DNA from: Elusimicrobia bacterium RIFCSPLOWO2_12_FULL_59_9
GTDB taxonomy: Bacteria > Elusimicrobiota > Elusimicrobia > O2-12-FULL-59-9
Direction: 5' to 3'
Assembly: GCA_001800185.1 (NCBI GenBank)
Contig: MGUX01000033.1
Span: 1 to 10,140 of the forward strand
DNA: 10,140 bases
In this document: positions 1 through 6,141 of the stretch, piece by piece
How positions within the stretch are numbered: the stretch's first letter is position 1
How the letters are laid out: each line of letters starts with the position of its first letter
Made by a program: the position numbers and the translations under genes
Notes under the pieces: generated by a model
What the model was told of the DNA's origin: nothing
Seen by the model: the letters and a program-made list of their open reading frames with translations, nothing else
Database searches by the model: none

Positions 1-84
1 CAAGTGGCAGGCGACAAATCCTCGACGATTCTCTTTCCTTTGCCCATCGAGTTCTTCGAGGCGTTTTTGAAGAAGAAAAATTGA
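1..84 (+). CDS. SPFH/slipin (stomatin-like) protein, C-terminal end only
   Basis: The frame starting at base 1 is open from the window edge to a TGA at 82-84 and gives 27 residues, including STILFPLPIEFFEAF and a basic KKKN tail. A serine/threonine-rich stretch followed by an (I/V)xFPLPI motif is the usual C-terminal ending of bacterial slipins, the stomatin/prohibitin (Band 7) membrane-associated scaffold proteins. Only this tail is visible, so the SPFH domain and membrane anchor are not seen and the call rests on one short motif. hemW follows 45 bases later on the same strand with no obvious terminator between, so the two could be co-transcribed. Confidence 0.6.
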   Translation, partial: QVAGDKSSTILFPLPIEFFEAFLKKKN

Positions 85-129
85 CCCGAATTCCCCAGTT
101 GGCGGATTCCCTCTCATCCGGTTATTCCT

Positions 130-1230
130 ATGCGGGGTCTCTACGTCCATATTCCTTTCTGCGCGGTGAAGTGCTATTACTGCGACTTTGTCGCCGTCAG
201 CGGGCAGGGGCACTGGTCGCAGCGCTACCTTAACGCGCTGGCTAGCGAAATGGCCGCCTACCGGCATCTCCCGGTGGACAGCGTCTATGTCGGAGGCGGC
301 ACTCCCAGCGAACTATCGGCTGAGCAGATTGAGGAGCTTTTTCGGGCGGTCGAATGCCGCTGGGGGAGTTTGAGGGGTTCGGGCCGCGAAGCGACCTTCG
401 AGGCCAATCCCGAAAGCTTGGACGCGGCCAAATTGGAGGCGCTTCTTCATTGCGGCGTCAACCGCTTGAGCCTCGGCCTGGAGGCCGTTCAGGACTCCTT
501 GCTCAAAGCCTTGGGCCGCCAGCACGACTTCGACCGGTTTCTCGAGGTTTTCCATCTGGCCCGGGAAGCCGGTTTTGGAAACCTCAACGTGGACCTGATG
601 TTCGCCCTTCCCGGCCAGACCCTTGACCACTGGTCCGAGAGCCTCGAGCGCGTCCTGGACTTGAAGCCGCAGCATATTTCTTTATACGGGCTTTTCGTGG
701 AGGACCAGACCGTTTTACGTAAAAGAGGGGTCGTCGTGGACGAGGATTTGGGCTCCGAGATGTATCCCTTGGCCATCGGGAGGCTGCAAGCGGCGGGCTA
801 TCACCATTACGAGATTTCCAATTTCAGCTTGCCGGGCTTCGAGGCCGTCCATAATCGAAACTACTGGAGAAACGGGGAATATATAGGCGTCGGCTGCGGG
901 GCCGTTTCTTTCCTCGGCGGGGCGCGTCAGGGCCGGGTCGCGACGCTCAAATCCTATTGCGAAGCGGTGGAAAAGGGCCTGAGCCCGATTCATTGGCAGG
1001 AAAGCCTGGACGGTCAAAAACGGATGGGAGAAGATATTTTTTTGGGTTTGCGGCAAATGGACGGCTTCGAGCTCCCTCCGGAAGCCTATCAAGCCTTTAA
1101 GCCGCAATGGGTGAAATTAAAATCGCTGGGACTGGTGGAAATGGAGGGTCTGGAAGGGGAATCGGCACTGGCGAGGCTGACTTCCAAGGGAATATTGCTC
1201 GCCAATCAAGTGTTTCAGGAGTTTGTATAA
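130..1230 (+). CDS. hemW: Radical SAM heme chaperone HemW
   Basis: This 366-residue protein belongs to the HemN/HemW radical SAM family. Near the N-terminus is YVHIPFCAVKCYYCDF with C11, C15 and C18 as the CX3CX2C ligands of the 4Fe-4S cluster that binds S-adenosylmethionine. GGGTPS at 55-60 is the family glycine motif. A TIM-barrel-like core follows (NPES, NRLSLGLEAVQ, NVDLMFALPGQT), then VGCGAVS, and a HemN C-terminal-type region with EDIFLGLRQMDGF. True HemN coproporphyrinogen dehydrogenases have an extra cysteine right after the triad (CXC); here the residue is Phe (CDF), which fits HemW, a heme-binding chaperone thought to insert heme into respiratory proteins. Length is normal. The ATG at 130 puts the motif at the usual place, but no clear ribosome binding site precedes it. 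Databases often mislabel such proteins as oxygen-independent coproporphyrinogen III oxidase. Confidence 0.9.
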   Translation: MRGLYVHIPFCAVKCYYCDFVAVSGQGHWSQRYLNALASEMAAYRHLPVDSVYVGGGTPSELSAEQIEELFRAVECRWGSLRGSGREATFEANPESLDAAKLEALLHCGVNRLSLGLEAVQDSLLKALGRQHDFDRFLEVFHLAREAGFGNLNVDLMFALPGQTLDHWSESLERVLDLKPQHISLYGLFVEDQTVLRKRGVVVDEDLGSEMYPLAIGRLQAAGYHHYEISNFSLPGFEAVHNRNYWRNGEYIGVGCGAVSFLGGARQGRVATLKSYCEAVEKGLSPIHWQESLDGQKRMGEDIFLGLRQMDGFELPPEAYQAFKPQWVKLKSLGLVEMEGLEGESALARLTSKGILLANQVFQEFV

Positions 1231-1235
1231 AGGGC

Positions 1236-1410
1236 AAGTGGTCAGTGGTCGAGTGATCAAAGTGTTCAAGTGGTCAAGTGATCAAAAAACAAGAGAGCAA
1301 GTGCATGATCGTTCGTCCGTTCGCTCACGCGATCACTTGTTGACTTGATCACTGACCACTTTTCCCCTACGCCCACTCGATCACTGGACCACTGACCACT
1401 TGATCACTGG
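1236..1410. repeat. Symmetric array of degenerate 8-bp repeats (RAGTGRTC) between convergent genes
   Basis: The spacer between hemW and the convergent dehydrogenase gene is almost entirely made of octamers such as aagtggtc, gagtgatc and aagtgatc. In the left half they read on +; in the right half on -. The outer arms share a perfect 15-bp inverted match (1236-1250 with 1387-1401), extended imperfectly inward by further octamers, with the centre of symmetry near 1315-1325. An RNA from either strand could fold into a long imperfect hairpin, so the region may end transcription of both genes or protect their 3' ends. There are seven GATC sites in about 175 bp. There are no unique spacers, so it is not a CRISPR array. 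The function is unknown. Confidence 0.8.
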
Positions 1411-1412
1411 TT

Positions 1413-2726
1413 TCACAGCTTGTAAATCTTTCCGCTCTTAATCCCCTGCGTGGCGTTGCGCGTGTCAAAGACCAGCTTGGCCGAGGCCACGACCTGGCGG
1501 TAGTCCATGGAGCTATGCGGCGTGACGATGACCACGCAATCGAATTTTTTGAGGCTCCGCGGCGTGGCGGGCACGGAGGTCCAGGCGCGGGATTCCCATT
1601 TAAGCCGCGGGACCAAGGGATCGTGGTAGCTGACCCGCGCCCCTTTTTCCAAGAGCAGCTCGATGATGTCGAGCGCCGGAGATTCCCGGTAATCGGAGAC
1701 GTTCGGCTTGTAGGCCACGCCCAGGATCAAAAAACGGCTCCCTTTGATGGTCCGCTTTCGCAGGTTGAGAATTTCCCCCAACCGCTCGACGGCGTGGCGC
1801 GGCATCGTGCCGTTGATGGCGCCGGCCAGCTCGATGAAGCGCGGCTCGAAATTCAAGGTTTTCATTTTCCAAGCCAGATAGTGGGGGTCTAAGGGGATGC
1901 AATGGCCTCCCAGACCCGGCCCCGGATAGAAGGGCATGAAGCCGAAAGGTTTGGTGGCGGCGGCCCGGACGATTTCCCAAATGTCGATTTTCAGCCGGTG
2001 GCACATGAGGGCCATTTCGTTGACCAAGGCGATGTTGACGGCGCGGAAGGTGTTTTCCAAAAGCTTGACCATTTCCGCGGATTCCGCGGTGGAAACGCGC
2101 ACCACTTTGTCCGCGATGCGGGAGTAAAGCGCAAGGGCCATCTCGGTGCAGAGAGGGGTGATGCCGCCCACGACTTTTGGGGTGTTGGCGATGTTGAATT
2201 TTTGATTGGCGGGGTCGACCCTCTCGGGAGAAAAGGCCAGACAGAAGTCCCGGCCGGCCTTCAGCCCCGTTTTTTCGAGCAGGGGCAAAACGAGCTCCCG
2301 CGTCGTTCCGGGATAGGTGGTGCTCTCCAAAATGACCAGCCGGCCCTTGCGCAGGGCGAGAGCGATTTTGCCGGCGGCCGAAACAATATAGGACACGTCC
2401 GGATCGCGGCTTTTTCTAAGCGGCGTTGGGACGCAGATGATGATCACCTGGGTCTCTTTCAGGTCCCGGAAATCTGAGGAGGCGCGAAGCTTTCCTTGGC
2501 GAACCAGGGCTTTTAGCAGCGGCTGCGCGACGTCGGCGATATAGCTTCGGCCGCGGTTGATTTGGCGCACGCGGCTTTGGGCGACGTCAAATCCGGTGAC
2601 CTCAAATCCGGCTTTCGCGAACTCCACCGCCAGGGGGAGCCCGACATAGCCCATTCCAAGGATGCCGATTTTCGCCTTATTTTGGCCGATGAGGTTTTTT
2701 AGAGACGCCAACATAGACTCGCTCAT
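1413..2726 (-). CDS. wbpA: Nucleotide sugar dehydrogenase, WbpA-type UDP-N-acetyl-D-glucosamine 6-dehydrogenase
   Basis: This 437-residue protein is a UDP-glucose/GDP-mannose dehydrogenase family enzyme, which oxidises C6 of a nucleotide sugar to a uronic acid in two NAD+-dependent steps. GMGYVG at 24-29 is the Rossmann dinucleotide-binding motif. It is followed by CVPTPL, ESTTYPGTTREL, FSPERVDP, and the central helix with ENTFRAVNIALVNE. The catalytic cysteine is C276 in PGPGLGGHCIPLDP, and the C-terminal UDP-binding domain carries GVAYKPNVSDYRESPA. The FYPGPGLGGHCIPLDP wording and the length match the WbpA subgroup, whose product feeds O-antigen or capsule precursors; UDP-ManNAc dehydrogenase (WecC) is the main alternative. 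No other polysaccharide gene is in the window, so the pathway is not shown. The ATG at 2726 gives a full-length protein; a second ATG four codons in is possible. No clear Shine-Dalgarno sequence is present. Confidence 0.85.
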   Translation of the reverse strand: MSESMLASLKNLIGQNKAKIGILGMGYVGLPLAVEFAKAGFEVTGFDVAQSRVRQINRGRSYIADVAQPLLKALVRQGKLRASSDFRDLKETQVIIICVPTPLRKSRDPDVSYIVSAAGKIALALRKGRLVILESTTYPGTTRELVLPLLEKTGLKAGRDFCLAFSPERVDPANQKFNIANTPKVVGGITPLCTEMALALYSRIADKVVRVSTAESAEMVKLLENTFRAVNIALVNEMALMCHRLKIDIWEIVRAAATKPFGFMPFYPGPGLGGHCIPLDPHYLAWKMKTLNFEPRFIELAGAINGTMPRHAVERLGEILNLRKRTIKGSRFLILGVAYKPNVSDYRESPALDIIELLLEKGARVSYHDPLVPRLKWESRAWTSVPATPRSLKKFDCVVIVTPHSSMDYRQVVASAKLVFDTRNATQGIKSGKIYKL

Positions 2727-2789
2727 TATAAACTAAGAGGGGCTCAAAATCAAATAACGCATTGTAATGAAAGTCACCTTCCCTTTCCC

Positions 2790-2818
2790 TTGATTTCAGG
2801 AGGTAAAGCCATTATACT
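2790..2818 (+). promoter_or_regulatory. Putative sigma-70 promoter for the pilin cluster
   Basis: TTGATT at 2790-2795 and TATACT at 2813-2818 are separated by exactly 17 bp, close to the sigma-70 consensus. Transcription would begin near 2825, leaving only about 7 nt before the ATG at 2832, so the message would be nearly leaderless. An AGGAGGT at 2798-2804 lies in the promoter spacer, 27 nt from the ATG, too far to serve it. On the opposite strand the same place reads TATAAT (2811-2816), a possible -10 for the divergent wbpA-type gene, though without a good -35. Confidence 0.45.
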
Positions 2819-2831
2819 ATCTTAAATTCTT

Positions 2832-5423
2832 ATGTTTAAACGAGTGCGAGCCGGGCGGCTGGCGTCCAACCGGGCGTTCACCTTGGTCGAGATTTTGATC
2901 GCCTCCGCGATTATGTCGATCGGCATACTAGGCTTTATTGAGGCCTTTAAATTCGTGACCAAGGTGTCGAGTCAAATGCGGGCGCGTAGCTTGGCCACCA
3001 ATCTGGCCCAGGAAAAAATCGAGACGCTCAAGAATAAATCGTATTACATGCTCCTTTTGACCGTCGATTCGGTCACGGATACGCGCGTGAGCCCCGCCGT
3101 CTCCTATGACAACGGCAACTACGCCAAAGAATCGTTGTCGGTGGGCGGCCTTCAATTCGAGCGCGCCGTCCGGGTGGATTTCGCCAGCTTGGTCGGCGGC
3201 TCGATTTCCACCATGAGCTACACCAGCGCCGATCCCGGCCTCAAAAAAATCATCGTTTACGTGTTTTGGCTCCAAGGCGCCACGCTGCAGCAAATTTCTC
3301 TTTCGAATGTGAAGGAAAATCCGGACGTCACCCCCTTAAACTCCTCGATTTCCGGCACCATCACCGATGGGGTCCTGCCCATTGAGAGTGTGCGCGTGGT
3401 GACGCTTCAAAACGCCAACTTTCAGGCTTACACCGGCTCCGACGGCAAATACAGCTTTTCGGTCATCGCCGGCTCCTACACGGTGTCGGCTGTCATGGCT
3501 GGATATTACAACCGGTATTCCTCTCTTTTGAGCGTGGCCTCGGGAGCCGACCAGACGCAGAACTTCACCCTGACGGCCATCTCCTCGGGAACCGTGAGCT
3601 CAAACGGCGTTTACGTTTCGACGCAAATCTTGATCAGCCAGGTGGTGGCCTCAACGACGTTGCCCCAGGGGAATGTGGAATATGTCGAGCTCTTCAATCC
3701 CACCACGTACTCGGTCGCCATCGGCGCCGGCTACATCCAGCTTAATTACTATGGCCAGGTTGGGCAGGGCCAGGACGAGACTCCCATCAGCATCACCTAC
3801 CGTTCCACCTACGTTCCATCGGGCGGGTATTATTTGATCGCCAGCACCGGGATTTTGACCACGGACAGCGTCGACATCAACGCCGACGCCGTTTACACCA
3901 ACCAGGGCGAGAGCTATATCTTAGCCAACAAGGCCGGAGCGATAGAGCTGCAGAATGCCGCCGGCACGCAGCGCATCGACGCCGTCGGCTGGTCGGACAC
4001 CGCAGCCTTTGCCATTCCGTATCTTTATGAGGAAACCTCGGGTTCGGCCTGCCAGGTCGGGGGAGCTCCGGGCTACGCGGTGACGGCAAGCGGCTTGGCG
4101 GTCGGCAACCAAATCGTCCGCATGTCCTCGGCCGGCGCGGTCAATTCAAACTACGGAAACGCCTACGACACGGATGACAACTACTGCAACTTCTATTTCA
4201 ACGAGGGGTCCGGAACGTATTGGCTCAGGTCGCCCAGGACCATCTCCACCACCAAGCCCATGATTTCCGGGCGCCCGGCCGGGTCGGGAGGCCTGGATTT
4301 GGTCGTTTCGGCCTCCGACGGCTTGTCCACTTCCGAGAGCATCAACGACTACACCAAGACCGTGACCGGCGGCCTCTACACGAAAACCTGTCCGGATTAC
4401 GGCTTCACGCTGGCTCAGGTGGCGACCGGCACCTGGACGGTCAACGTTTTTGCCGGAAGCTATACCCAGGAATTCACGGGGGTTTCGGTTGGCGCGGGCG
4501 GGACCACCGTGATTCCCAATGCCTCCACCACGCCGGCATGGCCTGAAAGCGGCGCTTACGTGGCGCGCCTGAGCACGGCCGCCACGGAGGGTTTCATCCG
4601 GGGCTACGTTTACGACGCCGTCAGCTTGACGGCGTTATCAGACATCACCGTGACGGCCGGCGGCGTCTCCAAAACTTCCGGATCAAACGGCTTTTTTTCC
4701 TTGACGGTCACCTCCGGGACGCAGACGGCGACCGCCAATCCCAACAATCTCAGCAACCCCAGCTATGTCAGCTCTGTCAAGGACGCCAGCGTGTCCACCG
4801 GAGAGACCTCCTGGCTGTATTTTTATTTGTCCAAAGGCGGAACTTTCAAGGGCTACGTGACCTCGGGGTCTTCGCCGCTGCCGAATATCACCGTTGTGGC
4901 CACTAAGGACAACAACCAAGCCGGTCAGGGGACCAGCGACAGCTCGGGTTATTTTTACATTTACGACCTATCGACCGGGACTTTCGAGCTCACGACCATC
5001 GTGGACCCCTCCAACACCACCTCTCCCGCGACGATCGACAAGGATATCGTAACTGCCCAGACGGTTTTCGTGGGCACCTTCACGGTGACGGGCTCCTATG
5101 GGACCATCCAGGGCAGCGTTACCAAAGGCGGCGCCGCCATCACGACCGGGGTGTTGATCGTCGCCAGCACCTCGACCATATCCGCGACTCCGCCGGCGAT
5201 TTACGCCTCCAGTTCCGCGGCGAACACGGTTTATTACTCCGCCACCAGCCGTTCGGACGGGACCTACAGCCTGGAGGTGCGGGGTTCGGCCACGCTGACC
5301 TACAACATGTCGGCCCATTACCCCACCGTCGGCGACACGAGCACGTCAACCTCAAGGCAGACGCTTTCCGGAATCTCCGTAACATCGGGAAATACAGTGA
5401 CCGGCAAAAACTTCGCGTTTTAG
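2832..5423 (+). CDS. Giant type IV pilin-like protein with carboxypeptidase-regulatory-like repeats and a lamin-tail-like domain
   Basis: The 863-residue product starts with a basic leader and a class III prepilin signal: NRAFTLVEILIASAIM, with cleavage expected between A15 and F16 and the conserved Glu at +5 (E20). The hydrophobic helix would anchor it in the inner membrane or pack into a pilus core. Residues to about 165 resemble a minor pilin head. From about 172 to 248 there is a carboxypeptidase-regulatory-like beta sandwich (SISGTITDG, GSDGKYSFSVIAGSYTV). About 263-470 looks like a lamin-tail domain (ILISQVVA, NVEYVELFNPT, GGYYLIAS, IDAVGWSD). Three more regulatory-like modules begin near 587 (GYVYDAV), 670 (GYVTSGSSPLPNITVVA) and 755 (GTIQGSVTKGGAAI). 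Ordinary pilins have 120-200 residues, so this resembles an adhesive tip subunit. It heads a three-gene cluster. The leader has Ala rather than the usual Gly at -1. The domain calls come from reading the sequence, not a profile search. Confidence 0.8.
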   Translation: MFKRVRAGRLASNRAFTLVEILIASAIMSIGILGFIEAFKFVTKVSSQMRARSLATNLAQEKIETLKNKSYYMLLLTVDSVTDTRVSPAVSYDNGNYAKESLSVGGLQFERAVRVDFASLVGGSISTMSYTSADPGLKKIIVYVFWLQGATLQQISLSNVKENPDVTPLNSSISGTITDGVLPIESVRVVTLQNANFQAYTGSDGKYSFSVIAGSYTVSAVMAGYYNRYSSLLSVASGADQTQNFTLTAISSGTVSSNGVYVSTQILISQVVASTTLPQGNVEYVELFNPTTYSVAIGAGYIQLNYYGQVGQGQDETPISITYRSTYVPSGGYYLIASTGILTTDSVDINADAVYTNQGESYILANKAGAIELQNAAGTQRIDAVGWSDTAAFAIPYLYEETSGSACQVGGAPGYAVTASGLAVGNQIVRMSSAGAVNSNYGNAYDTDDNYCNFYFNEGSGTYWLRSPRTISTTKPMISGRPAGSGGLDLVVSASDGLSTSESINDYTKTVTGGLYTKTCPDYGFTLAQVATGTWTVNVFAGSYTQEFTGVSVGAGGTTVIPNASTTPAWPESGAYVARLSTAATEGFIRGYVYDAVSLTALSDITVTAGGVSKTSGSNGFFSLTVTSGTQTATANPNNLSNPSYVSSVKDASVSTGETSWLYFYLSKGGTFKGYVTSGSSPLPNITVVATKDNNQAGQGTSDSSGYFYIYDLSTGTFELTTIVDPSNTTSPATIDKDIVTAQTVFVGTFTVTGSYGTIQGSVTKGGAAITTGVLIVASTSTISATPPAIYASSSAANTVYYSATSRSDGTYSLEVRGSATLTYNMSAHYPTVGDTSTSTSRQTLSGISVTSGNTVTGKNFAF

Positions 5424-5427
5424 ATAA

Positions 5428-6141
5428 ATGAAGGCTATGAGAAATCAAGACGGGACTTACCGCGCGGTAAACCGAAAGCTCCTTAAAGGAGAGGGTGACA
5501 GGCGCCTGCTTTGGCATGGCGCCATCAGAGGGAGAACCAAGCCACTGGATTGGTTCTCCCATGAGGAGGGCCGCGCAGGTTCCATACGGAGCGAAGCGGA
5601 GCCGGAGCGGTCTTCAGACCCGAGCAGGCGCTGCCTCTCGGTCAGCGCCGCACAGGGCCCGACAAAGGGCTACACCTTAATCGAGGTGATGTTGGTGGTC
5701 GCCATCATCGGCATCATGGTCGGCATCGGCCCGAGGATTATGATTCAGTTCCAGAGGTTCTTGAAGCTGACGGACGCCAGAGACGCCATCCAGAAGGACG
5801 CGCGCACGGGTTTGGACACGATCAACCGCACCCTTCGGCAAGGCAAATCCGCCAGCATCGTCATTGATCAGGCGTCCGGCCAGCCGCCCTACTCCCGCGT
5901 CACTTTCACCACGATCAGCGGCACCTCGGTCAGGGTCTACCAGAGCAATAAGTATCTTTATATGACGCGGGGCAATACGACCTCGGTTCTGTCCCGCGAC
6001 TTAAGATACATCGCTTTCACTTTTCCGCGCTCCGATGACCCCACCATCGTCAGCGTTTCCATCACGATGGAAAGGGCGAGCTATGAGGGCGGCACGAAGG
6101 CTCTGGAACTGTCCATTGAAAAGGTCAGGGTGATGAACTGA
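5428..6141 (+). CDS. Prepilin-type minor pilin with an unusually long leader (PilW/GspJ-like)
   Basis: The mature part begins at Y82 after the prepilin signal KGYTLIEVMLVVAIIGIM (cleavage G81/Y82, Glu at +5 = E86). About 156 residues follow: an amphipathic helix (LTDARDAIQKDARTGLDTINRTL) and a beta-rich head, the pattern of minor pseudopilins of the GspJ/PilW type. The leader is 81 residues, whereas 5-25 is normal. Residues 10-80 are basic, low in hydrophobics, and coded by a palindrome-rich DNA block described separately. Joining residues 1-9 directly to Y82 would give an ordinary leader, MKAMRNQDG before YTLIEVM. In this frame there is no ATG, GTG or TTG between codon 4 and the cleavage site, so no shorter usual start exists. 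The start lies 4 nt after the giant pilin stop, and the stop overlaps the next ATG by one base, which suggests translational coupling. Confidence 0.75.
   Translation: MKAMRNQDGTYRAVNRKLLKGEGDRRLLWHGAIRGRTKPLDWFSHEEGRAGSIRSEAEPERSSDPSRRCLSVSAAQGPTKGYTLIEVMLVVAIIGIMVGIGPRIMIQFQRFLKLTDARDAIQKDARTGLDTINRTLRQGKSASIVIDQASGQPPYSRVTFTTISGTSVRVYQSNKYLYMTRGNTTSVLSRDLRYIAFTFPRSDDPTIVSVSITMERASYEGGTKALELSIEKVRVMN
5455..5660. repeat. Palindrome-rich block inside the minor pilin leader, possible in-frame palindromic element
   Basis: The block contains a perfect 14-bp palindrome, ttaccgcgcggtaa (5457-5470); a small hairpin ctcctt-a-aaggag (5479-5491); a 10-bp palindrome atggcgccat (5516-5525); and a perfect 11-bp stem gggagaaccaa/ttggttctccc with a 9-nt loop (5530-5560). 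Enclosing the last two is an outer stem of 5499-5510 with 5623-5633, holding a single bulge. Repeated ggagc units occur at about 5588-5608. The block is open in the pilin frame. Its boundaries are approximate; no convincing target duplication is visible, apart from a ggg followed by a degraded ct-acc match on both sides. It resembles in concept the Rickettsia palindromic elements that insert in frame in genes, but no relationship by sequence is claimed. A structured regulatory RNA is the alternative. Confidence 0.5.

Noticed and set aside
130..1230. HemN (oxygen-independent coproporphyrinogen III dehydrogenase)
   Set aside because: The fourth cysteine of the HemN CX3CX2CXC motif is Phe here, which matches HemW.
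1902..2477. 191-residue open frame on + opposite the dehydrogenase gene
   Set aside because: It is antisense to a clearly conserved enzyme and shows no family motif.
2767..2793. Tiny open frame (MKVTFPFP) upstream of the giant pilin, as a leader peptide
   Set aside because: It has no ribosome binding site, lies upstream of the likely transcription start, and its length is expected by chance.
5495..5680. 61-residue open frame on + overlapping the minor pilin leader
   Set aside because: It is an alternative frame of the palindrome-rich block, ends within the pilin helix coding region, and has no recognisable features.
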